DNA of 11,240 bases from DATLFS01 sp035540935 (GCA_035540935.1 DATLFS010000105.1:1-11240); one strand, 5' to 3'; positions 1 through 6,317 are shown, counted from the first letter of the stretch. Notes: generated by a model not told the origin, from the sequence alone. Numbers and translations are program-made.

Positions 1-405
1 GACGACCACGCGGCGCGTGCCGCGGAGAACATCGGAGCGTGGTACGAGAGCTTCGGCGGCAAGCCGGAGAATCTCGAGCTGCGCACCGGCGACATCTTCG
101 AGGGGATCCCCGAGCGCGACGTCGATCGGATCGTCCTCGACCTGCCGGAGCCGTGGCGCGCGGTCGGCACCACCACCGAGGCGCTCGCGCCCGGCGGGAT
201 CCTCTGTTGCTATCTGCCGACGATCCCGCAGGTGTCGCAAACGGTCGAGGCGATGAAGTCGGGAGGCTTCGGTCTCATCTCGACGACGGAGAGCTTGCTT
301 CGCACCTGGAACGTCGACGGGCAGTCGGTCCGACCCGATCACCGGATGGTGGCGCACACCGGCTTCCTCGTCACGGCGCGGAAGTACGCTGCCGGATCCC
401 CGTAG
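1..405 (+). CDS. trmI: tRNA (adenine-58-N1)-methyltransferase TrmI, C-terminal part (5' end outside window)
   Basis: This reading frame is open from the left edge and ends at TAG 403-405, giving 134 visible residues. Family knowledge: TrmI is an S-adenosylmethionine-dependent class I methyltransferase that forms m1A58 in the T-loop of tRNA, acting as a tetramer in the cytosol. What is seen: the second half of a Rossmann-type fold, with a motif near residues 42-54 (DRIVLDLPEPW) matching the TrmI catalytic loop region, a PGG turn followed by a hydrophobic strand (about 65-73, GILCCYLPT), and a C-terminal HRMVAHTGFLVTARK segment close to the actinobacterial TrmI end. The SAM-binding glycine motif lies upstream of the window. 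Context supports the call, because trmI commonly precedes the proteasomal ATPase gene in actinobacteria. The next gene follows after about 41-50 nt. A general class I methyltransferase is the fallback. Confidence 0.88.
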   Translation, partial: DDHAARAAENIGAWYESFGGKPENLELRTGDIFEGIPERDVDRIVLDLPEPWRAVGTTTEALAPGGILCCYLPTIPQVSQTVEAMKSGGFGLISTTESLLRTWNVDGQSVRPDHRMVAHTGFLVTARKYAAGSP

Positions 406-424
406 AACCCGCGGAACGACGGGG

Positions 425-430
425 TAGGCT
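425..430 (+). promoter_or_regulatory. Putative -10 element (TAGGCT) of the arc promoter
   Basis: TAGGCT fits the actinobacterial -10 pattern TANNNT and lies in the short trmI-arc gap. A transcript starting 6-7 nt downstream would begin near 437-438. That leaves a short leader carrying the Shine-Dalgarno sequence at 441-449. No convincing -35 hexamer is visible at 17-18 nt spacing, so this is inference from one hexamer and its position. Confidence 0.4.
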
Positions 431-440
431 TTGCGGCCAT

Positions 441-450
441 AGGGAGGTGG
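441..450 (+). promoter_or_regulatory. Strong Shine-Dalgarno sequence that questions the arc start codon
   Basis: AGGGAGGTGG closely matches the complement of the 16S rRNA 3' end. The only standard in-frame start codon nearby, GTG at 447-449, lies inside this element with no spacer. The codon at a normal 6-8 nt spacing is ATC at 456-458. At pup the same situation occurs (a GTG inside AAAGGAGGTG at 4227-4236), but there a proper GTG follows at 4240. Confidence 0.55.
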
Positions 451-2213
451 TTCAGATCCCCGAGCGGGACTGGGAGCGACAGATCTCCGAATACGAGGTC
501 GAGGTCCAAGAGCTCCGCGGCCAGGTGAAGCTTCTGGAGGAGGAGCTCTCCCTCACCCGGCGCCAGCTTGAAACCGCGCCGCGGAAGATCGCGTCCCTCG
601 AGAAGCAGCTGGCCGCGGTGACGGCGGAGCTGCGCGACGCGCATACCCGCAACGAGAAGCTCGACCTGACACTGCGCGAGGCGCGATCGCAACTCCTGGC
701 GGTGCGCGAGGAGATCGAGAAGCTGAGCCAGCCGCCCGCCTCGTACGGCGTCTACCTCGGCACCTACGACGACGGCACGATCGACGTCTTCACCAACGGG
801 CGGAAGTTGCGGGTGAACGTCTCACCGGAGATCGAGAGCTCGACGTTGACGCGAGGGCGCGAGGTCGTCCTGAACGAGGCGCTGAACGTGATCGAGGTGT
901 CGGATTTCGACGTAGCGGGCGAGGTCGTCGTCGTCAAGGAAGTCATGGATGAGCGCCGCGTGCTCGTGCTCGGGCGCACCGACGAGGAACGGGTCGTCGA
1001 GCTCGCAGCCCCCCTCCAAGAGGAGCGCCTGCGCGCGGGCGACAACCTCCTGCTCGAACCCCGTTCGGGGCTGGTGATCGAGAAGCTCCCCAAGCCCGAG
1101 GTCGAGGAGCTGATCCTCGAAGAGGTTCCGGACATCTCCTACGAGGACATCGGGGGCCTGGGAGAGCAGATCGAGGCGATCCAAGACGCGGTCGAGCTGC
1201 CCTACCTGCACGCCGACCTCTTCCGGGAGCACCGCCTCGACCCGCCCAAAGGCATCCTTCTCTACGGCCCGCCGGGATGCGGCAAGACCCTCGTGGCCAA
1301 AGCCGTCGCCAACTCCCTCGCCAAGAAGGTGGCGGCGAAGCTCGGACGCACCGACCGGCAGTCCTACTTCCTCAACATCAAGGGCCCCGAGCTCCTGAAC
1401 AAGTACGTCGGTGAGACGGAGCGGCAGATCCGGATGATCTTTCAGCGCGCGCGCGAGAAGAGCGAAGAAGGCGTCCCGGTCATCGTCTTCTTCGACGAGA
1501 TGGAGTCGCTCTTCCGGACGCGCGGATCGGGCATCTCGAGCGACATCGAATCGACGATCGTTCCCCAGCTCCTCGCAGAGATCGACGGGGTCGAGAGCCT
1601 CAAGAACGTGATCGTGGTGGGGGCTTCGAACCGCGAGGACCTGATCGACCCGGCGATCCTGCGACCGGGCCGTCTCGACGTAAAGATCAAGATCTCGCGG
1701 CCCGACCGCGACGCGGCCAAAGACATCTTCTCGAAGTACCTCACGACCGAGCTGCCGATCGCCGCCGCAGAGGTCGAACGTCACGGGTCCGGAGACGGCG
1801 CCATCAAGGAGATGATCGAGGCGACCGTCGAGAAGATGTACTCCGAGGAGGCCGCCAACCGCTTCCTCGAGGTGACCTACGCGAACGGCGAGAAGGAAGA
1901 GCTGTATTTCAAGGACTTCGCCTCCGGAGCGATGATCGAGAACATCGTCCGCCGCGCCAAGAAGACGGCCATCAAGCGGGCGATCGCCGGGGGTCCGAAG
2001 GGCCTGAACACCGAGGATCTCCTGAGCGCGATCCAGCAGGAGTACCGCGAGAACGAGGACCTTCCGAACACGACGAACCCCGACGACTGGGCGAAGATCT
2101 CCGGCAAGAAGGGCGAGCGGATCGTCTACATCCGCACGCTGGTCGGCGAGCACGAGGGTGACGGAGAAGCCGGCAGACACGTGGAGCGGGTCACGACCGG
2201 CCAGTACCTCTAG
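447..2213 (+). CDS. arc: Proteasome-activating AAA+ ATPase ARC/Mpa
   Basis: This is the hexameric ATPase that recognises Pup on tagged proteins, unfolds them and feeds them into the 20S core. With the GTG at 447 it has 588 residues, close to mycobacterial Mpa (609) and rhodococcal ARC (591). Order of parts: a Glu/Arg-rich coiled coil at about 8-94, which binds Pup in this family; two OB-like domains at about 97-230; and an AAA domain from about 235. Walker A GPPGCGKT is at 274-281, Walker B VIVFFDE at 345-351, followed by the sensor-1 region VVGASNRED and RPGRLD. The last residues are GQYL, the tail with a penultimate Tyr that docks on the 20S alpha ring. The frame is open back into trmI, but that part does not resemble ARC. 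The start is uncertain: GTG 447 lies inside the Shine-Dalgarno sequence, and ATC 456 (585 residues) is better spaced. GTG 525 would cut the coiled coil. dop follows after 51 nt. Confidence 0.95.
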   Translation: MVQIPERDWERQISEYEVEVQELRGQVKLLEEELSLTRRQLETAPRKIASLEKQLAAVTAELRDAHTRNEKLDLTLREARSQLLAVREEIEKLSQPPASYGVYLGTYDDGTIDVFTNGRKLRVNVSPEIESSTLTRGREVVLNEALNVIEVSDFDVAGEVVVVKEVMDERRVLVLGRTDEERVVELAAPLQEERLRAGDNLLLEPRSGLVIEKLPKPEVEELILEEVPDISYEDIGGLGEQIEAIQDAVELPYLHADLFREHRLDPPKGILLYGPPGCGKTLVAKAVANSLAKKVAAKLGRTDRQSYFLNIKGPELLNKYVGETERQIRMIFQRAREKSEEGVPVIVFFDEMESLFRTRGSGISSDIESTIVPQLLAEIDGVESLKNVIVVGASNREDLIDPAILRPGRLDVKIKISRPDRDAAKDIFSKYLTTELPIAAAEVERHGSGDGAIKEMIEATVEKMYSEEAANRFLEVTYANGEKEELYFKDFASGAMIENIVRRAKKTAIKRAIAGGPKGLNTEDLLSAIQQEYRENEDLPNTTNPDDWAKISGKKGERIVYIRTLVGEHEGDGEAGRHVERVTTGQYL

Positions 2214-2252
2214 AACGCGTCCGGCGGACCGAGACGCATGCCGCTGCCGGGG

Positions 2253-2258
2253 TAGCCT
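2253..2258 (+). promoter_or_regulatory. -10 element (TAGCCT) of a probable leaderless dop promoter
   Basis: TAGCCT fits TANNNT and ends exactly 6 nt before the dop ATG at 2265. Transcription would therefore start at or next to the A of the start codon. No Shine-Dalgarno sequence is present upstream. No clear -35 is seen at 17-18 nt. The same spacing recurs before merR, pafA and pafB. Confidence 0.55.
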
Positions 2259-2264
2259 CATCTG

Positions 2265-3749
2265 ATGGCGTTGCCGAAGGTCTGCGGGATCGAGACGGAG
2301 TACGGCATCTCGGTTCGACACAACGTGGGCGACTTCAACCCGATCCTGACCTCGTCGTTGTTGATCAATGCCTACGCGAAGCCGGCGTTCAAGCGGGTCA
2401 AGTGGGACTACGAGGAAGAGAGCCCGCTGCGGGACGCGCGCGGGTTCGAACGGCCCGGCGCCGACGTGGCGGTCGAGGACGAATCGGGGCTCGTCAACGT
2501 CATCCTCCCGAACGGCGCGCGCTACTACGTCGATCACGCCCATCCGGAGTATTCGAGCCCTGAATGTTCCAACCCGTACGACGCGGTCATCTGGGACAAG
2601 GCGGGGGAGAGGATCCTCGAGGACTCGATCGAAGCGGCGAGCAGGATCGTTCCGGAGGCGGAACGCGTTCTCATCTACAAGAACAACTCGGACGGCAAGG
2701 GCAACTCGTACGGATGCCACGAGAACTACCTCGTGGACCGCGAGACTCCCTTCCCGGCCCTCGTCAGCCACCTGATGCCCTTCTTCGTCAGCCGGCAGGT
2801 CTTCACCGGCGCGGGGAAGGTGGGGGTTGAGAACGGGGCAGAGGCGTGCGACTACCAGATCTCACAACGGGCGGACTTCTTCGAGGTGGAGGTCGGGCTC
2901 GAGACCACCTTTAAGCGCCCGATCATCAATACGCGCGACGAGCCCCACGCGGATCCGGAACGGTACCGACGCCTCCACGTAATCGTCGGCGACGCCAACA
3001 TGAGCGAGATCTCGACCTTCCTGAAGGTCGGGACCACTTCGCTCGTCCTGCAGATGATCGAAGACGACTTCATCGAAGACGACTTCGCGCTCGCGGAGCC
3101 CGTCAAGGCGATGCGCACGGTGAGCCACGACCCCTCCTGCAAAGCCGTCGTGGAGCTGCTCGACGGCCGCCGTCTGACGGCGGTCGAGCTCCAGTGGGAG
3201 TACCTGAACCTCGCGAAGAAGTACGTCCACGAGAACGGCGGCGCGGATGTCGTCACCACCGTGATCGAGCGCTGGGAGAACGTGCTCGAGCGACTCGAGC
3301 GCGATCCGATGCTGCTTGCCTCGCAGCTCGACTGGGTGGCGAAGCTCCAGGTTCTCGAGCGGTACCGAGAGCGCGACGATCTCGACTGGAACCACCCGAA
3401 GCTTCGACTGATCGATCTCCAGTATCACGATGTCGAACGAGGAAAGGGCCTCTATTACAAGCTCCTCGAGCGGGGAGAGGTCGAGCGTCTCGTGACCGAC
3501 GACGAGGTCCGATACGCGGTCGACCATCCACCGGACGACACCCGCGCCTACTTCCGGGGGGAGTGTCTGCGCCGGTTCTCCGACCGCATCGTCGCGGCGT
3601 CCTGGGACTCGCTCATCTTCGACACCGGCGACGACGTGCTGCGCAAGGTGCCGACGATGGAGCCGCTGCGCGGGACGAAGGAGCGCGTGGGGGCGCTGTT
3701 CACCGCGAGCGAAAACGTGCGCGCGCTCATCTCGAACCTCGGCGGTTGA
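2265..3749 (+). CDS. dop: Depupylase / Pup deamidase Dop
   Basis: Dop hydrolyses the isopeptide bond between Pup and substrate lysines and, where Pup ends in Gln, deamidates it to Glu. At 494 residues it is close to mycobacterial Dop (about 505). It has the glutamine-synthetase-like fold shared with PafA. The N-terminus GIETEYGISV carries the Mg/ATP-binding Glu (Glu10). The segment at about 37-66 is the Dop-specific insertion (Dop-loop), absent from PafA. The NGARYYVDHAHPEYSSPE motif places the catalytic Asp at residue 90. Further family blocks are KNNSDGKGNSYGCHENYL, RPIINTRDEPHAD and LHVIVGDANMSE. The ATG at 2265 gives the expected family N-terminus and sits 6 nt after a TAGCCT hexamer, suggesting a leaderless mRNA. 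Because Pup here already ends in Glu, deamidation should not be needed, leaving depupylation as the likely role. An exact 15-bp tandem duplication (3057-3086) repeats IEDDF within the protein. Confidence 0.96.
   Translation: MALPKVCGIETEYGISVRHNVGDFNPILTSSLLINAYAKPAFKRVKWDYEEESPLRDARGFERPGADVAVEDESGLVNVILPNGARYYVDHAHPEYSSPECSNPYDAVIWDKAGERILEDSIEAASRIVPEAERVLIYKNNSDGKGNSYGCHENYLVDRETPFPALVSHLMPFFVSRQVFTGAGKVGVENGAEACDYQISQRADFFEVEVGLETTFKRPIINTRDEPHADPERYRRLHVIVGDANMSEISTFLKVGTTSLVLQMIEDDFIEDDFALAEPVKAMRTVSHDPSCKAVVELLDGRRLTAVELQWEYLNLAKKYVHENGGADVVTTVIERWENVLERLERDPMLLASQLDWVAKLQVLERYRERDDLDWNHPKLRLIDLQYHDVERGKGLYYKLLERGEVERLVTDDEVRYAVDHPPDDTRAYFRGECLRRFSDRIVAASWDSLIFDTGDDVLRKVPTMEPLRGTKERVGALFTASENVRALISNLGG
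3057..3086 (+). repeat. Exact 15-bp in-frame tandem duplication inside dop
   Basis: ATCGAAGACGACTTC occurs at 3057-3071 and again at 3072-3086. It encodes IEDDF twice at dop residues 265-274, in an acidic surface-like stretch between the LKVGTTSLVLQM and LAEPVKAMRTVSHDP blocks. Both copies are identical at every base, including the codons used, which points to recent slippage or to selection for the codons. Confidence 0.8.
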
Positions 3750-3765
3750 TCCACCTAAAGCCAGC

Positions 3766-3794
3766 TTGAAGTCGCGGCGCGGACGCGCCAGACT
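3766..3794 (+). promoter_or_regulatory. Probable leaderless promoter of the merR-pup-prcBA unit
   Basis: A -35-like TTGAAG (3766-3771) and a -10-like CAGACT (3789-3794) are separated by 17 nt, and the -10 ends 6 nt before the ATG at 3801. This is the best-matched -35/-10 pair in the window. CAGACT departs from TANNNT at its first base. There is no Shine-Dalgarno sequence before the ATG. It could drive merR, pup, prcB and prcA together, since no other convincing -10 is seen before pup or prcB. Confidence 0.5.
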
Positions 3795-3800
3795 GGTCCG

Positions 3801-4220
3801 ATGCAGACGCGCATCGGCATCGGCGAGGCGGCGGCCCGCGCGGGGGTCGCCCCTTCGGCCCTCCGCTACTACGAGAGCGAGGGTCTCCTTCCCCCTGCGG
3901 AGCGGGTCTCGGGGCGGCGCGTCTATCCGCCCGGAGTGGTCGATCGCGTGGCACTGATCCAGACCGCCCAAGCGGCAGGGTTCTCGCTGGCGGAGATACG
4001 GTCGTTGATCCGGAGCGGAGGGACGAACTTGGACGGCGCCCTGGAACGGGCCTTCCGCCTCGAAGCGCGCGCGGCCGCGTTGCGCCGGTGGCTCGAGGCG
4101 GGCCGTCGCGTCGGCACGATCGACCCCGAGGGCTTCCGCCTGGCGGAGCGGCCGGCGTCGCTCGAGGAGGCGACCGTGGCGACAGCCCGTCGAGGGAAGG
4201 GACGCAGGTCTCTTCGATGA
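3801..4220 (+). CDS. MerR-family transcriptional regulator, located between dop and pup
   Basis: This 139-residue protein begins with a MerR-type winged helix-turn-helix. GIGEAAARAGVAPSALRYYE (about 6-25) is the recognition region, GRRVYPPGVVDRVALIQTA (about 38-56) the wing and following helix, and GFSLAEIRSLI (about 60-70) the typical helix before the dimerisation coil. The C-terminal part is short and Arg-rich and contains no Cys, so it does not look like a metal-sensing MerR; its signal, if any, is unknown. Family knowledge: MerR proteins bind as dimers between -35 and -10 elements and often activate promoters with a long spacer. The ATG at 3801 starts the family N-terminus and lies 6 nt after a -10-like hexamer. 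dop ends 51 nt upstream and pup begins 19 nt downstream, so the gene is probably co-transcribed with pup. Control of the pup-prcBA genes is a reasonable inference, not shown. Confidence 0.85.
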   Translation: MQTRIGIGEAAARAGVAPSALRYYESEGLLPPAERVSGRRVYPPGVVDRVALIQTAQAAGFSLAEIRSLIRSGGTNLDGALERAFRLEARAAALRRWLEAGRRVGTIDPEGFRLAERPASLEEATVATARRGKGRRSLR

Positions 4221-4226
4221 AGCACG

Positions 4227-4236
4227 AAAGGAGGTG
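4227..4236 (+). promoter_or_regulatory. Strong Shine-Dalgarno sequence fixing the pup start
   Basis: AAAGGAGGTG is a near-perfect anti-16S match. It places the start at GTG 4240, with 5 nt between AGGAGG and the start codon. The GTG at 4234 is inside the element and is an unlikely start. The strength of the site fits a small protein that must be made in large amounts. Confidence 0.8.
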
Positions 4237-4239
4237 TTC

Positions 4240-4419
4240 GTGAGCGAACAGACGCGCAAGCCCCGCCCGAAGGACGACGAGCAAGCGGAGGTCGAGGCGA
4301 GCCCGGCGGCGCAGGACAAGACCGCCGAGGTCGACGACCTCCTCGACGAGATCGACGAGGTCCTGGAGCAGAACGCCGAGGAGTTCGTACGCTCCTACGT
4401 GCAGAAGGGCGGCGAGTGA
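4240..4419 (+). CDS. pup: Prokaryotic ubiquitin-like protein Pup, Glu-ending form
   Basis: Pup is the small, mostly disordered tag joined through its C-terminal Glu side chain to substrate lysines. It has 59 residues from GTG 4240 (mycobacterial Pup has 64). The N-terminal half is charged and low in hydrophobic residues, as expected. The middle part VDDLLDEIDEVLEQNAEEFV is the helix-forming segment that pairs with the ARC coiled coil. The C-terminus SYVQKGGE is the family hallmark. The final residue is encoded GAG, so this Pup ends in Gly-Gly-Glu rather than Gly-Gly-Gln and should be ligation-ready for PafA without Dop deamidation. The start is chosen from the Shine-Dalgarno spacing; an upstream GTG (4234) would add only two residues. 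It lies 19 nt after the MerR-like gene and 82 nt before prcB, in the usual position before the proteasome subunit genes. Confidence 0.97.
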   Translation: MSEQTRKPRPKDDEQAEVEASPAAQDKTAEVDDLLDEIDEVLEQNAEEFVRSYVQKGGE

Positions 4420-4426
4420 CGCGGCG

Positions 4427-4434
4427 AAAGGAGG
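4427..4434 (+). promoter_or_regulatory. Orphan Shine-Dalgarno-like sequence between pup and prcB
   Basis: AAAGGAGG occurs 7 nt after the pup stop codon, in the same CGAAAGGAGG context as the pup site 200 nt earlier. It is 67 nt before the prcB ATG and so cannot serve it directly. The nearest start codon downstream is GTG 4447, 12 nt away, which opens a 24-codon frame ending at TGA 4519-4521 and overlapping the prcB start. It may be chance, a leader peptide, or a relic of a duplicated or lost start region. Confidence 0.3.
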
Positions 4435-4501
4435 CGCCCCCGCGCTGTGCTTCAATTGCACGCTTGGGACGATCGAGACGGCGTGGAGGTCTGCCGCAAA
4501 G

Positions 4502-5350
4502 ATGAAGGAACCTGCGCTTGAGGACGTGCTGAGAACGCCGGTCTTCGGACCGGGGTCCTCCTTCACCGAGGTCCTCAAGGCGTACAACCCACGTCTTCTC
4601 CTCTCCGAGCCGGACCGGCCGGTTCACGCGCCGGAGGGGACGACCGTTCTCGCGCTCAAGTACGCGGACGGCGTGGTCGTGGCGGGCGACCGCCGCGCGA
4701 CCGAAGGTTTCCAGATCGCGCATCGCTCGATCGAGAAGGTTTTCGCTGCGGACGACCACTCCGCGGTGGCGATCGCCGGCGCGGCCGGGCCGGCGGTCGA
4801 GATGGTCCGTCTCTTCCAGACGGAGCTCGAGCACTACGAGAAGGTGGAGGGCGAACGCCTCTCGCTCGAAGGGAAGGCGAACAAGCTCTCGCAGATGATC
4901 CGCGCCAACATGCCGGCCGCGATGCAGGGGCTCGTCGTGGTGCCGGTGTTCGCCGGATACGACCTCCGCCGCGGCGAGGGCCGCATCTTCAAGTACGACG
5001 TCACCGGCGGCCGCTACGAGGAAGACGACTACCACGCGACCGGCTCGGGCGGCAAAGACGCCAGGTCTTCCCTCAAGAAGAGATACCGCGACGACCTCCC
5101 CCGGGAGGAAGCGGTCAAGATCGCGATCGAGGCCCTGTTCGACGCCGCGGACGAGGACGTGGGGACCGGCGGGCCCGACCTCATGCGCGGCATCTTCCCC
5201 AACGTCTTCGCGATATCTGCCTCGGGCATCGAGGAGATCCCCGAGGATGAGGTTCGCGACCTCTTCGAGGACGTGATCGGGAGGCGGAGCGATGCGCGGC
5301 CCCACGAGTCGCACCCGGTGGACATCCCGCGCCCCGGAGACGAGGCGTAG
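4502..5350 (+). CDS. prcB: 20S proteasome beta subunit PrcB
   Basis: This is the catalytic subunit of the actinobacterial 20S proteasome. It has 282 residues, made as a precursor with a 46-residue propeptide that should be removed between Gly46 and Thr47. Counting from Thr47 as mature residue 1, Asp63 and Lys79 fall exactly at positions 17 and 33, so the Thr1/Asp17/Lys33 catalytic set is intact. Other family blocks include ALKYADGVVVAGDRRAT, LEHYEKVEGE, MQGLVVVP and the TGGPDLMRGIFP segment of the active-site region. The C-terminal tail is short and polar. The ATG at 4502 has a GGAGG 12 nt upstream (4485-4489), somewhat far but the only candidate. The prcB stop is 2 nt before the prcA start, which fits translational coupling and equal production of the two subunits. 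No clear own promoter is visible in the 82-nt gap after pup. Confidence 0.97.
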   Translation: MKEPALEDVLRTPVFGPGSSFTEVLKAYNPRLLLSEPDRPVHAPEGTTVLALKYADGVVVAGDRRATEGFQIAHRSIEKVFAADDHSAVAIAGAAGPAVEMVRLFQTELEHYEKVEGERLSLEGKANKLSQMIRANMPAAMQGLVVVPVFAGYDLRRGEGRIFKYDVTGGRYEEDDYHATGSGGKDARSSLKKRYRDDLPREEAVKIAIEALFDAADEDVGTGGPDLMRGIFPNVFAISASGIEEIPEDEVRDLFEDVIGRRSDARPHESHPVDIPRPGDEA

Positions 5351-5352
5351 CC

Positions 5353-6033
5353 GTGCCGCCACAGCCGTTCTACGTCTCGCCCGAGCAACTCATGAAGGAC
5401 AAGGCCGATTACGCGCGCAAAGGCATCGCGCGCGGGAAGTCGGTTATCGCGCTGGAGTACGCCGACGGGATCCTGATGGTCGCCGAGAACACATCGGTGA
5501 CGCTGCACAAGATCTCGGAGATCTACGACCGCATCGCCTTCGCCGGCGTCGGCAAATTCAACGAGTACGAGCAGCTGCGTATCGGAGGGATCCGCCTCGT
5601 CGATCTCAAGGGATATTCCTACTCCCGTGAGGATGTGACGGCGAAGGCGCTCGCGAACGCGTACTCGCAGTCGCTCGGGAACATCTTCACCGCCGAGGTC
5701 AAGCCGTACGAGTGCGAGATCCTGGTCGCCGCGGTATCGGACGACCCCGCCGGGAACGAGCTCTTCCACATCCTGTTCGACGGTTCCGTGAGCGACCGGG
5801 CGGGATGGGTGACGATGGGCGGCCAGTCCGATGCCCTCGGCGCCTATCTCCAGGAGAACTACCGCGATCTCGACGTACGCGGCGCGCTGAAGCTGGGACA
5901 CGGCGCGCTCACGGAGGTCGAGAAGCGCGAAGTGACGCCGGAGACGCTCGAGGTGGGCGTGCTCGACCGGACGCGCGGCCGCAGGAAGTTCCGCCGCTTC
6001 GAGCCGGCGGAGATCGCCGACCTTCTTCGCTAG
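5353..6033 (+). CDS. prcA: 20S proteasome alpha subunit PrcA
   Basis: PrcA forms the outer heptameric rings of the 20S core, gates entry and receives the ARC C-termini. It has 226 residues (mycobacterial PrcA about 248). The N-terminus PPQPFYVSPEQLMKDKADYA matches the gating segment and first helix of bacterial alpha subunits. GKSVIALEYADGILMVAEN is the first strand pair, and the family pattern continues through YDRIAFAGVGKFNEYEQLR and GGQSDALGAYL. It lacks the N-terminal catalytic Thr, as expected for an alpha subunit. The Arg-rich tail RTRGRRKFRRF precedes a final short helix. The start is GTG 5353, with GAGG at 5342-5345 giving 7-nt spacing. The gene follows prcB with a 2-nt gap. Its stop TAG (6031-6033) overlaps the stop of a minus-strand frame (6030-6032). 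Confidence 0.96.
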   Translation: MPPQPFYVSPEQLMKDKADYARKGIARGKSVIALEYADGILMVAENTSVTLHKISEIYDRIAFAGVGKFNEYEQLRIGGIRLVDLKGYSYSREDVTAKALANAYSQSLGNIFTAEVKPYECEILVAAVSDDPAGNELFHILFDGSVSDRAGWVTMGGQSDALGAYLQENYRDLDVRGALKLGHGALTEVEKREVTPETLEVGVLDRTRGRRKFRRFEPAEIADLLR

Positions 6034-6251
6034 CTTCCCGCTCCCGCGCTTCCGCCGCCGCGAGGGTCGAGGGGCCCATCGGAGCCGATCAGGCCGGCGG
6101 CTTCGTCCCTGCCGGCCTCGCGCTCTTCTTCCTCCTGCGGATCCTCCGGGCCGGGCGCGGGACCCGGCTCCTTCGGCACGTCGGTGCCCCTGCCGGGTTC
6201 GGGAAGTGGATCCGGTCGATCGTCCGGCAACGGGCGGGTGGGCATGCTCAT
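6030..6251 (-). CDS. Probable small Pro/Glu/Gly-rich disordered protein, no family recognised
   Basis: This is a 73-residue minus-strand frame from ATG (6249-6251) to TAG (6030-6032). I do not recognise a family. The product is acidic and rich in Pro, Gly, Glu and Asp, with no predicted membrane segment, no Cys and almost no large hydrophobics, so it is probably disordered. In favour of a real gene: a purine-rich Shine-Dalgarno-like stretch (AAGGGGGAG on the minus strand, 6254-6262) just before the ATG, strong G/C use at third positions, and a location in the only sizeable gap between plus-strand genes. The stop overlaps the prcA stop, the same tail-to-tail arrangement seen between pafC and the histidine kinase. 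Against: low-complexity composition makes chance frames common in GC-rich DNA. It would be divergent from pafA, with 78 nt between the two starts. Function is unknown. Confidence 0.45.
   Translation of the reverse strand: MSMPTRPLPDDRPDPLPEPGRGTDVPKEPGPAPGPEDPQEEEEREAGRDEAAGLIGSDGPLDPRGGGSAGAGS
6091..6118 (+). terminator. GC-rich hairpin downstream of prcA, possible terminator
   Basis: AGGCCGGC (6091-6098) and GCCGGCCT (6111-6118) form a perfect 8-bp inverted repeat with a 12-nt spacer. One more G-C pair and a wobble pair can extend it inward. It lies 58 nt after the prcA stop and is followed by a pyrimidine-rich but not T-only run (about 6122-6136). It could end the prcBA transcript, but without a clean T tract and inside a possible minus-strand gene the case is weak. 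Confidence 0.25.
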
Positions 6252-6317
6252 AGCTCCCCCTTCCTGTGTGATCCCTCCTCCTCCCCATTCCCATGCGGAC
6301 GCGGGTCATTCCCCCGG

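Noticed and set aside
39..446. Extending arc upstream to an in-frame start at 39
   Set aside because: This would overlap nearly all of the visible trmI in another frame, and the extra residues do not resemble the ARC N-terminus. The family N-terminus begins near 447-456.
822..2771. A long minus-strand open frame (649 codons) across arc and the start of dop
   Set aside because: It is antisense to two well-supported genes. Its composition (very rich in Arg, Val, Asp, Leu) is what GC-rich third-position bias produces on the opposite strand, and no family motif is seen.
4445..4462. Imperfect inverted repeat GTGC...GCAC around CAATTG before prcB as an operator
   Set aside because: The arms are only 4 bp with a 7-nt spacer, which is expected by chance in a sequence of this length.
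2862..5362. Long minus-strand frames across dop, merR, pup and prcB (485, 286 and 479 codons)
   Set aside because: They lie opposite confirmed genes, overlap each other and show only Arg/Ala/Pro-rich low-complexity sequence without domains.
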